Assembly: GCF_003966225.1 (NCBI RefSeq)
Contig: NZ_RXNU01000004.1
Location: forward strand, 62,001-126,000
Origin: Shewanella canadensis
GTDB lineage: Bacteria; Pseudomonadota; Gammaproteobacteria; Enterobacterales; Shewanellaceae
Length of the DNA stretch: 64,000 nucleotides
Direction of reading: 5' to 3'
Below, piece after piece: positions 20,492 through 30,876 of the stretch. The notes below the pieces were generated by a model that did no database searches, had not been told where the DNA came from, and saw only the letters and a list, made by a program, of their open reading frames with translations. The position numbers and the translations under genes were made by a program. Position 1 is the first letter of the stretch. The number at the start of each line of letters is the position of its first letter.

Positions 20492-21400
20492 ATGTCTCAT
20501 CTAAACTACAACCATCTCTATTATTTTTGGATGGTTCATAAAAAGGGCTCGGTAGCGAAAGCTGCCGAGGCTTTATGCTTAGCACCGCAGACCGTTACCG
20601 GACAGATTAGGGTGTTGGAAACTCGCCTGAAAGGCAGCTTATTTAAGCGTGTTGGCCGCACATTGGAGCCAACTGAGCTTGGTGAGCTGGTATTTCGTTA
20701 TGCCGATAAGATGTTTAGCTTAAGCTATGAGATGCTGGATATTCTCAACTATCAAAAAGATGAGAATATTCTGTTTGAAGTCGGTATTGCCGATGCGTTA
20801 TCGAAAGCCCTGGCGAGTCGGGTGTTACTCTCGGTGGTACCCAGTGACGGCTCTATGCATCTTGCCTGCTTCGAGGCAACCCATGAAAGTTTGATGGAGA
20901 GGTTACGCGAGCATAAGTTGGATATGATCTTATCTGACTGTGCCGGTGAGTCGTTGAAATACCCTGAGATATTGTCAAAAAAGTTGGGTGAGTGCGGTAT
21001 CGCTTTCTTTTCCGCCGAGCAATACAGCAAGCCATTTCCGGAATGTCTGGAGGAGGGGAAGTTACTTATTCCGGGTAAACGCACCTCCCTGGGGCAACAG
21101 CTGCATCACTGGTTCGATGAAAATGGCCTCAATGTAACCATCTTAGGTGAGTTCGATGATGCCGCCATGATGAAAGCCTTCGGTTATTTCAAGCAAGGTA
21201 TTTTCGTTGCGCCATCCATCTATAAGCAAGATATTCTCTCCCATGGCATGTACCTGATAGGTGAAACGAGTGATATCAAGGAGGTTTATCATGTGATGTT
21301 TGCCGAGCGGATGATCCAGCATCCGGCGGTTAAACGCTTGTTAGAAACCGATTTCACCGACCTCTTCGAGGGCAGAGATCCACAAGTTAAGTTACTGTAA
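20492..21400 (+). CDS. nhaR: Transcriptional activator of nhaA, LysR family
   Basis: 302 aa. N-terminal LysR helix-turn-helix with the NhaR-specific opening [17 protein letters not shown] and [19 protein letters not shown]. NhaR activates nhaA in response to intracellular Na+. Close linkage to nhaA (one small gene between) supports the name. ATG start 30 bp after the previous stop. A palindromic element of the dispersed family begins immediately after its stop codon. Confidence 0.93.
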   Translation: MSHLNYNHLYYFWMVHKKGSVAKAAEALCLAPQTVTGQIRVLETRLKGSLFKRVGRTLEPTELGELVFRYADKMFSLSYEMLDILNYQKDENILFEVGIADALSKALASRVLLSVVPSDGSMHLACFEATHESLMERLREHKLDMILSDCAGESLKYPEILSKKLGECGIAFFSAEQYSKPFPECLEEGKLLIPGKRTSLGQQLHHWFDENGLNVTILGEFDDAAMMKAFGYFKQGIFVAPSIYKQDILSHGMYLIGETSDIKEVYHVMFAERMIQHPAVKRLLETDFTDLFEGRDPQVKLL

Positions 21401-21664
21401 TACCAATCAGTATAAAGATGTGATCGCTCAGCGAGAGTTTAGCGCTTCAGAGGCAAGGCAACGGGTGAAGAACATAGTTGTTCTACGTTTAAGCTTGTTA
21501 ACACAGCATCGGATGCGCTAAAACTCGCCTGTAAGGAGTGTTTTTGGCTGCCTACTTCTGCGTTGAATGAACTTACAAGGGAATAACCATTCCATCATCC
21601 ATTCGCCTTGAATTAGTCTGCCAAAAAACACTCTGAGTAGATCACTTTCTTATACTGATTGGTA
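21401..21664. repeat. Dispersed palindromic element, copy 1 (264 bp)
   Basis: Perfect 15-bp terminal inverted repeats TACCAATCAGTATAA / TTATACTGATTGGTA. Nested inverted repeats lie inside: GCGAGAGTTTAGCGC with its complement, and AGTGTTTTTGGC with GCCAAAAAACACT. On the minus strand it holds the family core GGAATGGTTATTCCC followed by AACGCAGAAGTAGG. No coding capacity. It starts one base after the nhaR stop and ends about 60 bp before sdhE. Confidence 0.85.
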
Positions 21665-21725
21665 TAACATCGACTCTGTGACTTACAAGCGGTACACTAG
21701 CCAAAAAAAGTTAGGGAGCATTTGC

Positions 21726-21977
21726 GTGTCTGAACCGATGAAGATTGCCAGAGTAAGATGGGCGTGCCGTAGAGGTATGCTTGAACTTGATGTCCTGTTT
21801 CAACCTTTTGTTGAATCCCAATATGAGCAGTTATCCACCAAGGATAAAAATGCCTTCGTTCGTCTATTAGAGGGTGAAGACCCGGAGTTATTCGCCTGGT
21901 TTATGGGTCACGAGCAGTGTCCGGATCCCGAGCTTGCCGAAATGGTTATTCGTGTCCGTGGCAGAGCGGCTCCATAG
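21726..21977 (+). CDS. sdhE: FAD assembly factor SdhE
   Basis: 83 aa from GTG 21726, chosen for the AGGGAG ribosome-binding site 8 nt upstream and the family length. SdhE promotes covalent attachment of FAD to succinate dehydrogenase and fumarate reductase. The signature RGMLE (residues 16-20, in CRRGMLELD) is intact, and EDPELFAWF is the usual C-terminal motif. Overlaps the next gene, as in E. coli (ygfY-ygfX). Confidence 0.93.
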   Translation: MSEPMKIARVRWACRRGMLELDVLFQPFVESQYEQLSTKDKNAFVRLLEGEDPELFAWFMGHEQCPDPELAEMVIRVRGRAAP

Positions 21978-22386
21978 TTTCAGCTTACACGCCTCATTCG
22001 ATCAGCGATTATCGCTGGTCGTCTTCTGCGGTGTATGCCTTACCTCTTTTCTTGCTTGGCCCGATATCGATAATTCTTATTACTCTTTCGCTAAATACCT
22101 CTTCTTTACGCTATTAGTCCTGTTCTTTTCTTATCAGTTTTGGTCGCTAAACCATTGGCGTTGCCGGTTTTCTCTCAATGCAAAAGGCGAGGGAAGCTTA
22201 GATGAGAGGAATAATAGTGAAAGAGAAAGCTTTGTGCTTTCAGGTAGGAGGTTTGTTACCCCATTTGTCTCTCTGTTTTATATTCAGACCGATAGTAGTA
22301 AACGATTAATCATTGTCTGGTCAGATATGCTCGACGACACAAGTTACCGTCACTTGTGTCGCCTGCTTCTGAGCAATAAAAGCTAA
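21952..22386 (+). CDS. ygfX: YgfX-type membrane protein
   Basis: 144 aa if started at GTG 21952 (GTG 21958 is an equal candidate); either overlaps the end of sdhE in another frame, so translation is probably coupled. Two hydrophobic segments close to the N-terminus (SLVVFCGVCLTSFLAW and YLFFTLLVLFFSYQFW) are followed by a soluble domain ending LCRLLLSNKS, the layout of YgfX/CptA. In E. coli the pair sdhE-ygfX was reported as a toxin-antitoxin system acting on FtsZ and MreB, though SdhE's main role is flavination. Identification rests on position and topology more than on strong motifs. Confidence 0.75.
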   Translation: MSVAERLHSFSLHASFDQRLSLVVFCGVCLTSFLAWPDIDNSYYSFAKYLFFTLLVLFFSYQFWSLNHWRCRFSLNAKGEGSLDERNNSERESFVLSGRRFVTPFVSLFYIQTDSSKRLIIVWSDMLDDTSYRHLCRLLLSNKS

Positions 22387-22440
22387 TTTTGGCGGTTTAT
22401 CGATGAGATACCCAATCAGCTTTAATCTTATACGCCGAGC

Positions 22441-24051
22441 TTAATCTGGCTGTAGAATTGTCGGTGTCGGATTTTCAACTTGCTGAGGGTGGTCTATGTT
22501 GTAATGCAAGCCACGACTCTCTTTTCTCTCCATCGCACAGCGAATGATCAGCTCCGCGACCTGAACTAAGTTTCTTAGCTCCAACAGGTTATTGCTGACG
22601 CGGAAGTTACTGTAATATTCCTGGATCTCTTGTTGCAGCATGATGCAACGTCTCAAGGCTCGTTCGAGACGTTTGTCTGAACGTACAATTCCGACGTAAT
22701 CCCACATAAACAGGCGTAATTCGTGCCAGTTATGGGCGATGACGACCTCTTCATCTGAGTTAGATACCTTGCTCTCATCCCAAGCGGGTAAAGCGCCTGG
22801 CATGGGGATTTTATGAAGCTGACTTTCAATATCTTCACCGGCGGCTCTGGCGAATACTAAACATTCCAATAGCGAGTTACTCGCCAGGCGGTTTGCGCCA
22901 TGTAAGCCGGTATAAGCCACCTCACCAATGGCATAGAGTCCATTGAGATCGGTTTGTCCATGAAGGTCTGTCATGATCCCGCCACAAGTATAGTGTGCGG
23001 CCGGTACTACAGGAATGGGGTCTGTGGTGATATCGATACCGAACTCGAGGCAACGTTTATGAATAGTGGGGAAGTGCTTGATAACAAAATCAGCGGGTTT
23101 ATGGCTGATGTCCAGATAGACACAATCAGAGCCCAGACGTTTCATCTCGAAATCTATCGCGCGGGCAACAATATCTCTCGGTGCCAATTCGGCTCGCTCA
23201 TCGAAGTCCGGCATAAAGCGGCTACCATCCGGGCGGCGCAGGTAAGCGCCTTCACCCCGAAGTGCTTCGGTAAGCAGAAAGTTTCTGGCATCGGCGTGAT
23301 AAAGGCAAGTGGGGTGGAATTGATTGAACTCCATGTTTGCCACACGGCAACCAGAACGCCAGGCCATTGCAATACCATCACCCGAGGCGATATCCGGGTT
23401 CGATGTATATTGATAAACTTTAGAGCTGCCACCGGTGGCGAGGGCGACAAAACGTGCCCTAACAGTTTCGACCTGCTCGGCATCCCGGTTCCAGATATAA
23501 GCTCCAAGTACACGGTTTCCCGGTCTGTTTAGCTTACGGGAAGTGATAAGGTCGATGGCATTATAGCGTTCGAGCACTTGGATGTTAGGATGTGCTCTGG
23601 CTCTATCTTGTAGTGTGACCTGAACTTCCTTACCGGTTGCATCGGCAGCATGAAGAATTCGTCTGTGACTATGACCCCCTTCGCGGGTAAGATGATAGGG
23701 CGCATTCGTCGAGTCACCGTCGAGGGTTTCCTCTTTATCGAACGCCACACCACACTGTATGAGCCACTCCATAGAACGTTTGGCATTCTCTGCGGTGAAG
23801 GTAACCACGGACTCATCACAAAGTCCGGCTCCGGCAACCAAGGTGTCGGCAACATGGGACTCTACGGTATCGTCTTCATCGAAGACTGAGGCTATACCGC
23901 CCTGGGCATAATAAGTTGAACCTTCACTTAGAGGGCCCTTGGAAAGTAATGTAACTTGTGATTTTTCAGCAAGATGCAAGGCTAAAGTGAGTCCTGCAGC
24001 ACCGCTGCCGATAACCAAAACGTCAGATTGGTGTTCAACTACTTGTTTCAT
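22441..24051 (-). CDS. nadB: L-aspartate oxidase
   Basis: 536 aa, normal length. First enzyme of NAD synthesis: oxidises L-aspartate to iminoaspartate with FAD. FAD-binding [15 protein letters not shown] near the N-terminus, then [12 protein letters not shown], the active-site region [16 protein letters not shown] and [25 protein letters not shown], typical of the succinate dehydrogenase flavoprotein superfamily and of NadB in particular. Divergent from rpoE, the order also found in E. coli. Confidence 0.97.
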   Translation of the reverse strand: MKQVVEHQSDVLVIGSGAAGLTLALHLAEKSQVTLLSKGPLSEGSTYYAQGGIASVFDEDDTVESHVADTLVAGAGLCDESVVTFTAENAKRSMEWLIQCGVAFDKEETLDGDSTNAPYHLTREGGHSHRRILHAADATGKEVQVTLQDRARAHPNIQVLERYNAIDLITSRKLNRPGNRVLGAYIWNRDAEQVETVRARFVALATGGSSKVYQYTSNPDIASGDGIAMAWRSGCRVANMEFNQFHPTCLYHADARNFLLTEALRGEGAYLRRPDGSRFMPDFDERAELAPRDIVARAIDFEMKRLGSDCVYLDISHKPADFVIKHFPTIHKRCLEFGIDITTDPIPVVPAAHYTCGGIMTDLHGQTDLNGLYAIGEVAYTGLHGANRLASNSLLECLVFARAAGEDIESQLHKIPMPGALPAWDESKVSNSDEEVVIAHNWHELRLFMWDYVGIVRSDKRLERALRRCIMLQQEIQEYYSNFRVSNNLLELRNLVQVAELIIRCAMERKESRGLHYNIDHPQQVENPTPTILQPD

Positions 24052-24160
24052 CAGGTATCATAGTCTGTTCAGTGAGTGTTAACTATGGTAAACCAAGATA
24101 AGAATTTTGGATAGATTACCGGTTAACAGAAATTAAATTCATCTCTATGCAATTTTTTTA

Positions 24161-24187
24161 GAACTTTTCGGAAGTAAGCTAGTCTAC
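24161..24187 (+). promoter_or_regulatory. Sigma-E-type promoter of the rpoE operon
   Basis: GAACTT at 24161-24166, a 16-bp spacer, and TCTAC at 24183-24187 match the RpoE consensus (GAACTT, 16 bp, TCTGA-like). It lies 65 bp upstream of rpoE, so the operon is probably self-activated. Confidence 0.75.
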
Positions 24188-24251
24188 ATATGTGAATATG
24201 ATTCGAGCGACTGAGAAATCAGCATTTTAGATTTAGGAGTAGTCGGCTCGG

Positions 24252-24830
24252 ATGAGTGGACAAATAAGTGATCAACAATTAGTTGAACGTGTACAGCAGG
24301 GAGATAAAAACGCTTTTAACCTTTTGGTGCTGAAATATCAAAACAAGGTCATGAGTTTGATTGCTCGCTACGTGCGTAATCAGGCAGACGTTGCCGATGT
24401 AGCTCAGGAAGCCTTTATAAAAGCTTACCGAGCCTTGCCCAATTTTCGTGGTGAAAGTGCTTTTTATACCTGGTTATACCGAATTGCGGTTAACACAGCG
24501 AAGAATCATTTGGTTGCACAGGGGCGACGCGCACCTGCAAATGATATCGATGCAGAGGAAGCCGAATATTACGATGGCAGCGACGCCTTAAAGGAGTTTG
24601 CATCTCCGGAGCGTTTGATGCTGTCGGATGAGATCCAGAAGGTTGTCTTTGACACCTTGGATACATTGCCAGAAGAATTAAAGATGGCTATTTCGTTGCG
24701 AGAGCTCGATGGTATGAGTTACGAAGAGATAGCGAACGTCATGGATTGCCCCGTCGGCACAGTAAGATCTCGGATCTTCAGGGCTAGAGAGGCGATTGAT
24801 AAAAAGCTTCAGCCTTTGCTGGAGCAGTAG
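24252..24830 (+). CDS. rpoE: RNA polymerase sigma-E factor
   Basis: 192 aa ECF sigma factor for envelope stress. Region 2 is at about 20-90 (DVADVAQEAFIKAYRALPNF, then FYTWLYRIAVNTAKNHL) and region 4 at about 130-185 (LPEELKMAISLRELDGMSYEEIA, VGTVRSRIFRAREAI). It is held inactive at the membrane by RseA until misfolded outer-membrane proteins trigger DegS. Followed after 27 bp by rseA. Confidence 0.97.
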   Translation: MSGQISDQQLVERVQQGDKNAFNLLVLKYQNKVMSLIARYVRNQADVADVAQEAFIKAYRALPNFRGESAFYTWLYRIAVNTAKNHLVAQGRRAPANDIDAEEAEYYDGSDALKEFASPERLMLSDEIQKVVFDTLDTLPEELKMAISLRELDGMSYEEIANVMDCPVGTVRSRIFRAREAIDKKLQPLLEQ

Positions 24831-24857
24831 CATCCTTTAAATGAATACAGGTGAAAA

Positions 24858-25478
24858 ATGGATAAATTAGGTCAGGAATGGGTATCCGCTGCCGTCGATG
24901 GTGAAATCGATGAGCAGATGTTAGCTGAACTTGCAGCTGATAAGGATTCACATGAGCAGTGGCGTGATTATCATATGATAGGCGACGCGATGCGTGGAGA
25001 GTTACCTAAGACTATACACTTAGACCTTTCTGCTAACATTGCTGCGGCAATCGAAAATGAACCCACAATCATAGCCCCCGTTAAGCGTGAAACGCCTAAT
25101 GAGGTAAAAGTTAAAACGACGGGACTGAGTAATGTCATTCCTATGTTTAAACAATTTGGTCAGTATGCTATCGCTGCAAGCGTTGCTTTAGTGGCGGTTG
25201 TCGGTGTTCAAAATTATAGCCAACAAGAGAATGCGATCGATGCATCCCCTCTACCCGTGCTTAACACTCGTCCACTCATTGGCAGTGTGACACCAGTGAG
25301 CCTGCAAACTGGCCCCGTTCAACAGAATCAAAGTTTCACCAACGATCAGGTTATGGAGCAGCGTCAGCGCATTAATGCTTATATTCAGGATCACATGCTG
25401 CAACAAAGATTGAATAATGGGGTGCAAATAGACGACAATAGCCATAGTGAACTAGATTCAATCCCTGTGAATCATTAG
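24858..25478 (+). CDS. rseA: Anti-sigma-E factor RseA
   Basis: 206 aa. The cytoplasmic N-terminal domain (about 1-75) opens KLGQEWVSAAVDGEIDE, the RseA pattern for wrapping RpoE. A single membrane segment follows (about 97-115, YAIAASVALVAVVGVQ), then a glutamine- and asparagine-rich periplasmic part that DegS and RseP would cut. A palindromic element of 266 bp begins 3 bp after the stop and separates it from rseB. Confidence 0.93.
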   Translation: MDKLGQEWVSAAVDGEIDEQMLAELAADKDSHEQWRDYHMIGDAMRGELPKTIHLDLSANIAAAIENEPTIIAPVKRETPNEVKVKTTGLSNVIPMFKQFGQYAIAASVALVAVVGVQNYSQQENAIDASPLPVLNTRPLIGSVTPVSLQTGPVQQNQSFTNDQVMEQRQRINAYIQDHMLQQRLNNGVQIDDNSHSELDSIPVNH

Positions 25479-25481
25479 TCT

Positions 25482-25747
25482 TATACCCAAACGACCTCGA
25501 AATGCAGGATTCAGCATGTCGAGAAGTGACAGAGTTCAAGGCATGAAATAGCGGGATTAGTTATTCTAATTTTATTTTCATAACGCAGAAACATGTTGCT
25601 TCTCGGCTTGCCCTTCGGGAGTTTCCGTAGAATATCTGCACTGCGTTAGTGATATTGAAAAGGGACTCACCATTCTCTTCAATCACAGCCTTGTGCACCC
25701 ATCCTACGGGAGCTCTGAAACGAGCATTTTGAAGTGGCTTGGGTATA
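25482..25747. repeat. Dispersed palindromic element, copy 2 (266 bp), inside the rpoE operon
   Basis: Ends TATACCCAA / TTGGGTATA; the terminal similarity goes further (AAACGACCTCGAAATGC against GCATTTTGAAGTGGCTT, imperfect). The family core occurs in both orientations: TTCAAGGC...AACGCAGAA on the plus strand, and its relative on the minus strand around 25640-25690. It lies between the rseA stop and the rseB start. Confidence 0.82.
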
Positions 25748-25779
25748 TACCTATTTCGTTTTACTCGTAAGGAGTTAGC

Positions 25780-26712
25780 TTGCGTCTTATCCTATTGGGT
25801 TTGTTGTTTCTGAATTTCCCTGTGATGGCACAGGAAGTTATATCGGCTAAGGCTTGGCTGGAAAATATGAGTCAAGCCTTGCGTGAGCAAGAGTTTAAGA
25901 TCTCCCTGATACAGCTTCAAGCTGATCATATAAGGCCATTAGTTTATATTCACGGTAAAATTGAAAACCAAGAAGTGGCTTTTCTCGAGCACCTCAATGG
26001 CCCGCCAAAAAATGCAGTCAGAGTTGGCCAGACTGTTACCTTTATTGAACATGACCAACCCGCATACAGTGTCGCTGCAAAACGCATACAAGGGCTCTTT
26101 CCGCCAGCATTTGCCGGTGATTTTTCCGCGTTAGAGTCGGGTTATCAGTTCGTTCTCGGTGGACGAACTCGCTTAGCCGGTCGTCCTAGCCAGTTAGTGC
26201 GCATTATTCCCAATGACGACTATCGTTACGGATACCAAGTATGGTTGGATATGGAAACATCACTTCCACTGCGTTATGACATGCTGACACAAGACAAGCA
26301 ACTGCTTGAACAGATACTTGTGGTCGAGCTATTAGTGCTCGATGATGTTCCAGCTATTCTCCATGAAGCCTATAAACAGGAGTGGCCGGCCGTTGTCTCT
26401 CAATCTAAACGTGATACAGGAGATAATTGGCAGTTTAAATGGTTACCCACAGGTTTTGAGGTGTTGGTTAAAGATAGCCACAGACTCATGGGCAGTCATG
26501 AAGCTGTCGAATATATCGCCTTAAGCGATGGGATTGCCAATATTTCAGTGTATGTTGCAAGGGCCGGTGACGCTAAGATGCCCGAGGAGTTAGTGACACG
26601 AAATGGATTGTCATTAGCGACAGAGAGAGTGGGGAATGCTGAAATTGTTGCTGTGGGTAAGGTTCCTACAGAGACCTTGGTTCGCGTAGCCAAAAGCATA
26701 ACGATTGAGTAA
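25780..26712 (+). CDS. rseB: Periplasmic regulator of sigma-E, RseB/MucB
   Basis: 310 aa, TTG start with AAGGAG 6 nt upstream. Signal peptide of 17 residues (LILLGLLFLNFPVMAQE). The two-domain RseB fold resembles lipoprotein carriers; the protein binds RseA and lipopolysaccharide or mislocalised lipoproteins, protecting RseA from DegS. The central stretch RIIPNDDYRYGYQVWLDMETSLPLR and the C-terminal SDGIANISVYV are typical. The TTG start and the preceding repeat could lower its level relative to rpoE and rseA. Confidence 0.92.
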   Translation: MRLILLGLLFLNFPVMAQEVISAKAWLENMSQALREQEFKISLIQLQADHIRPLVYIHGKIENQEVAFLEHLNGPPKNAVRVGQTVTFIEHDQPAYSVAAKRIQGLFPPAFAGDFSALESGYQFVLGGRTRLAGRPSQLVRIIPNDDYRYGYQVWLDMETSLPLRYDMLTQDKQLLEQILVVELLVLDDVPAILHEAYKQEWPAVVSQSKRDTGDNWQFKWLPTGFEVLVKDSHRLMGSHEAVEYIALSDGIANISVYVARAGDAKMPEELVTRNGLSLATERVGNAEIVAVGKVPTETLVRVAKSITIE

Positions 26713-26736
26713 CTGTGTCTTCGGGAGGTTAATCTT

Positions 26737-27192
26737 ATGATGGAAGAGATGGCGAAGGTTATCCGGTGCGATAATCAGGGCTGGGTGACGGTTGAAGTCC
26801 AGGTCAAGAATGCCTGTAACCATTGTGATAATTCTGAGTCATGTGGAACCTCCGCCGTTTCAAAGGCATTTTCACCTAAGGTACAAGAGTTTTCAATTCC
26901 ATCCGATACTCATTATGAGCCTGGAGAGTTACTCAGGCTTGGTTTGCCCGAGAGTGTTATTTTGAAGGCGGCTGCGCTGGTTTACTTAATGCCTCTGCTC
27001 GGTCTCTTTATTGGTGCAATGCTTGCCTCGCTGATATCCTATCAAATGGGGTTAATTAGCAGTGATCTCTTTGTTATTCCATTTGCGTTAGTCGGTGCTT
27101 TTCTTTTTTGGCGATTAGCCAAGACGAAAGCCCGACAGATGGAGTCCTTAAGTCAACCGATCATTCTCTCTCACTTAGGTCACTCCATTTAA
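26737..27192 (+). CDS. rseC: RseC/MucC-type membrane protein
   Basis: 151 aa. N-terminal cytoplasmic part with a cysteine motif (CNHCDNSESCG, a CX2CX5C arrangement that could hold an iron-sulphur cluster), then two membrane segments (about 80-100 and 107-125). Members influence SoxR reduction and sigma-E output. Follows rseB by 24 bp with GGGAGG as ribosome-binding site. Two successive ATG codons (26737, 26740) are both possible starts. Confidence 0.9.
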   Translation: MMEEMAKVIRCDNQGWVTVEVQVKNACNHCDNSESCGTSAVSKAFSPKVQEFSIPSDTHYEPGELLRLGLPESVILKAAALVYLMPLLGLFIGAMLASLISYQMGLISSDLFVIPFALVGAFLFWRLAKTKARQMESLSQPIILSHLGHSI

Positions 27193-27321
27193 TTTCTGTA
27201 AAGCCACTTTTTAGCCTTAAAAATGAGCTTTATCCGGGTATTCGATTGGTATTAGTCCGTCGATCGGGTACAATTCGGCACTTTTGATAATTTCAACTTC
27301 GAGTAGTAATCAATCCATAAC

Positions 27322-29112
27322 ATGAAGCACATTAGAAACTTTTCGATTATTGCCCATATCGACCACGGCAAATCAACTCTCTCCGATCGTTTGATTCAAG
27401 AATGCGACGGTCTTTCTGAGCGTGAAATGGCAGCCCAGGTACTGGACTCAATGGATATTGAGCGTGAACGCGGCATTACCATTAAGGCACAGAGTGTTAC
27501 TCTCGATTATAAAGCTCAAGATGGTGAAACATACCAATTGAACTTTATTGATACACCTGGTCATGTCGATTTTTCCTATGAGGTCTCACGCTCTCTTGCA
27601 GCTTGTGAAGGTGCACTCTTAGTGGTGGATGCCGGACAGGGTGTAGAAGCTCAGACTCTGGCAAACTGTTATACCGCGTTAGAGATGGATATGGACGTTG
27701 TTCCGGTTTTGAACAAGATAGACTTACCTCAGGCCGATCCAGATCGTGTCGCCGATGAGATTGAAGATATCGTTGGTATCGAAGCGACTGACGCGGTGCG
27801 TTGCTCTGCAAAAACCGGCATCGGTATTAAAGACGTGCTTGAAGTTATCGTTGCGCAAATTCCACCACCTGAAGGTGATCCAGAAGGGCCTCTGCAAGCT
27901 CTGATCATCGACTCTTGGTTCGATAGTTACCAAGGGGTTGTGTCACTGGTTCGAATTAAAAATGGTGTATTGAGAAAAGGCGACAAGTTTAAGGTTATGT
28001 CTACAGGACAAAACTATAACGCTGATCGCGTGGGTATATTCACCCCTAAACAAACAGATACCACTGAGCTGAAAACCGGTGAAGTCGGTTTTGTTATTGC
28101 GGGCATTAAAGAGATCCACGGTGCTCCAGTGGGGGATACCTTGACTCATGCCAAGCATGGTGCAGAAAAGCCTCTTGCTGGTTTTAAAAAGGTTAAGCCT
28201 CAGGTTTATGCGGGCTTATTTCCTATCTCGACCGACGATTATGAGAGCTTCCGTGATGCATTGAACAAGCTTAGCTTGAATGATGCCTCTTTGTTCTTTG
28301 AGCCAGAAACATCGTCTGCGTTGGGCTTTGGTTTCCGTATTGGTTTCCTCGGACTACTGCACATGGAGATCATCCAGGAACGTTTAGAGCGTGAATATAA
28401 TCTGGATTTGATCACTACGGCGCCTACGGTTGTCTATGAGATTGTAAAGACGACAGGTGAAACTATCTATGTCGATAATCCGTCGGATCTACCAGCGATA
28501 AACAATATAGAAGAGATGCGCGAACCGATAGTAGAGACCAATATATTGGTACCCAAGGAATATTTGGGTAACGTGATCACCCTGTGTGTAGAAAAACGTG
28601 GTGTGCAGAAGAACTTGGTTTACCACGGTAATCAAGTGGCGCTAACTTATGAGTTACCGATGGCTGAAGTGGTCATGGACTTCTTCGACCGTCTTAAGTC
28701 GACCAGCCGTGGTTATGCATCTCTTGAGTATAACTTTATCCGTTTTGAGCCAGCAGACATGGTACGTCTGGATATTCTTATCAATGGTGACAGAGTCGAT
28801 GCCTTAGCAATGATCATCCACAAAGGCTTGATCCGCTCTAAAGGGCTGGCACTTGTGAATAAGATGAAAGAGCTTATTCCACGTCAGATGTTTGATATTG
28901 CGGTTCAAGCGGCGGTAGGCAGTCAGGTTATCGCTCGTTCATCGATTAAAGCGATGCGTAAAGACGTAACGGCTAAGTGTTATGGTGGTGATGTTTCTCG
29001 TAAGAAGAAGCTACTTAACAAGCAAAAAGAAGGTAAGAAGCGTATGAAGCAGGTGGGTAATGTGGAAGTCCCACAAGAAGCCTTCCTCGCCGTGCTTAAG
29101 CTCAATGATTAA
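27322..29112 (+). CDS. lepA: Elongation factor 4 (LepA)
   Basis: 596 aa ribosomal GTPase. G1 [10 protein letters not shown]3 DTPGHVDF, G4 NKIDLP, then EF-G-like domains II, III and V and the LepA-specific C-terminal domain ([31 protein letters not shown]). It acts on stalled or mispositioned ribosomes. It heads the lepA-lepB set, although a possible terminator follows. Confidence 0.97.
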   Translation: MKHIRNFSIIAHIDHGKSTLSDRLIQECDGLSEREMAAQVLDSMDIERERGITIKAQSVTLDYKAQDGETYQLNFIDTPGHVDFSYEVSRSLAACEGALLVVDAGQGVEAQTLANCYTALEMDMDVVPVLNKIDLPQADPDRVADEIEDIVGIEATDAVRCSAKTGIGIKDVLEVIVAQIPPPEGDPEGPLQALIIDSWFDSYQGVVSLVRIKNGVLRKGDKFKVMSTGQNYNADRVGIFTPKQTDTTELKTGEVGFVIAGIKEIHGAPVGDTLTHAKHGAEKPLAGFKKVKPQVYAGLFPISTDDYESFRDALNKLSLNDASLFFEPETSSALGFGFRIGFLGLLHMEIIQERLEREYNLDLITTAPTVVYEIVKTTGETIYVDNPSDLPAINNIEEMREPIVETNILVPKEYLGNVITLCVEKRGVQKNLVYHGNQVALTYELPMAEVVMDFFDRLKSTSRGYASLEYNFIRFEPADMVRLDILINGDRVDALAMIIHKGLIRSKGLALVNKMKELIPRQMFDIAVQAAVGSQVIARSSIKAMRKDVTAKCYGGDVSRKKKLLNKQKEGKKRMKQVGNVEVPQEAFLAVLKLND

Positions 29113-29151
29113 CGGCTAATTCGTTAAGAATTGTTAATAGTGAGCAAAAAA

Positions 29152-29175
29152 AGGCGCCGCAGTTTGCGGCGCTTT
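29152..29175 (+). terminator. Hairpin after lepA
   Basis: GCGCCGC / GCGGCGC (29154-29172) with loop AGTTT and only three T. Stable stem but weak T run, so partial termination between lepA and lepB is likely. Confidence 0.55.
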
Positions 29176-29279
29176 CGTTACTAACGTATAACTGACCTAT
29201 TCGTCTGTGATACGCGATTATTTGACCGCGTATCTATTAGAAATAGCATTATTTGTTTTAAGGCAGGAGTTAATTATCT

Positions 29280-30197
29280 ATGGCAGCCTATTTTTCCCTT
29301 ATCTTGGTATTAGTGACTCTGAGTAGTGGCCTGGTTTGGATGGCCGACGCATTGTTACTTGCACCTAAGCGTCGTGCAAAGCTTGCGATGGCGCAAGCGG
29401 TGGACGCAGATATCAGTGAAGAAGTCGCCGAAAAAATCACTCGTGAACCCGCACTCGTTGAGACGTCTCGTTCTATTTTTCCTGTGATCGCATTTGTACT
29501 TATTTTACGTTCGTTTATTTATGAACCGTTTCAGATCCCATCGGGTTCTATGATGCCAACACTCTTAGTCGGCGATTTTATCTTGGTTGAGAAGTTCAGT
29601 TACGGGCTTAAAGATCCTGTGTGGCGCAACCAGTTGGTTGAGAATAATAAGCCTGAACGTGGTGATGTGACTGTATTTAAGTATCCGGTCGACCCTAGAA
29701 TAGATTATATCAAGCGAGTAGTGGGTCTGCCTGGTGATAGAATTGTTTACCGTAATAAACAGCTCTATATACAGCCGGCGTGTGGTGAGGGTGTAGAGAC
29801 TTGCCCTGAACTTAAGCAGGTATCTCGAGAGTCGGTTAATCAAGGTGAATTTGCTCAAAACGGGACACCGCTACTGCGTTATACAGAGCAATTAGGCGAA
29901 GTGAGTCATGATATTTTGATCAATCCGAGTCGCCCCGATCCTTTGGGATATTACTTCCGTGAAGGTAACCTTCCTGTTGGGGAGTTCATTGTCCCTGAAG
30001 GCCAATATTTTATGATGGGTGACAACCGTGATAACAGTACCGATAGTCGTTTCTGGGGATTCGTACCCGAAGAGAACCTGGTCGGTAAAGCGGTTGCTAT
30101 CTGGATTAGTTTTGAATTTGAACGAACGGCAGCCGACTTCTTACCAGGCTGGATCCCAACGGGTGTACGTTTCGAGCGCGTAGGTGGAATTACTTAA
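29280..30197 (+). CDS. lepB: Signal peptidase I
   Basis: 305 aa. Two N-terminal membrane segments (about 2-23 and 66-83) anchor a periplasmic catalytic domain. The nucleophilic serine is in [13 protein letters not shown] and the general-base lysine in [11 protein letters not shown]; box E is [14 protein letters not shown]. It removes signal peptides from exported proteins. The end of the gene nearly touches rnc. Confidence 0.97.
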   Translation: MAAYFSLILVLVTLSSGLVWMADALLLAPKRRAKLAMAQAVDADISEEVAEKITREPALVETSRSIFPVIAFVLILRSFIYEPFQIPSGSMMPTLLVGDFILVEKFSYGLKDPVWRNQLVENNKPERGDVTVFKYPVDPRIDYIKRVVGLPGDRIVYRNKQLYIQPACGEGVETCPELKQVSRESVNQGEFAQNGTPLLRYTEQLGEVSHDILINPSRPDPLGYYFREGNLPVGEFIVPEGQYFMMGDNRDNSTDSRFWGFVPEENLVGKAVAIWISFEFERTAADFLPGWIPTGVRFERVGGIT

Positions 30198-30198
30198 G

Positions 30199-30876
30199 AT
30201 GGAACCGATTAAAAACATGCCTAGATTATGTCGAACTTTAGGTTATGAGTTCAACGACCAATCGCTACTCGAGCATGCATTAACACACCGCAGTGCGTCC
30301 AGTAAACATAATGAAAGGCTAGAGTTCCTTGGCGACTCTATACTATCTATTATTATCTCTGATGCACTGTTTCATCAATTTCCTAAGGCCACTGAGGGCG
30401 ATCTGAGTCGTATGCGTGCCACATTAGTTTGTGGAAAAATGCTGGCTGAGATCGGTTTCGAGTTTAAATTAGGTGATTACCTGAATTTAGGCCCGGGAGA
30501 GTTGAAAAGCGGTGGATTCAGAAGAGAGTCAATCATTGCCGATGCCGTTGAAGCCATTATAGGCGCTGTCTACATCGATTCAGGTGTCGAAAAGTGTCGC
30601 CGTTTAGTGCTGAGTTGGTATGAGTCACGTCTTGCGACTATCCAGCCGGTAAACCAGAAAGATCCTAAAACCTTGTTGCAGGAGTTGTTGCAAGGTTTTA
30701 AAAAGCCTCTTCCAGTCTATAAAGTCACAGACATTAAAGGTGAGGCGCACGCGCAAACCTTTACGGTGGAGTGTTATGTTGAAGAGTTAAGCAAGCCGGT
30801 TATCGGTATTGCAAGTTCCCGTAGAAAAGCGGAGCAGCTAGCGGCTGCCGACGCTTTGGAGTTAATGAAGAGATGA
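30199..30876 (+). CDS. rnc: Ribonuclease III
   Basis: 225 aa from ATG 30199 (an in-frame GTG at 30184 overlaps lepB; the ATG gives the family's N-terminus, [16 protein letters not shown]). Cuts double-stranded RNA, including rRNA precursors. The catalytic signature [17 protein letters not shown] is intact, followed by the second acidic site ([14 protein letters not shown]) and a C-terminal dsRNA-binding domain ending [14 protein letters not shown]. It overlaps era by 4 bp (ATGA). Confidence 0.97.
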   Translation: MEPIKNMPRLCRTLGYEFNDQSLLEHALTHRSASSKHNERLEFLGDSILSIIISDALFHQFPKATEGDLSRMRATLVCGKMLAEIGFEFKLGDYLNLGPGELKSGGFRRESIIADAVEAIIGAVYIDSGVEKCRRLVLSWYESRLATIQPVNQKDPKTLLQELLQGFKKPLPVYKVTDIKGEAHAQTFTVECYVEELSKPVIGIASSRRKAEQLAAADALELMKR

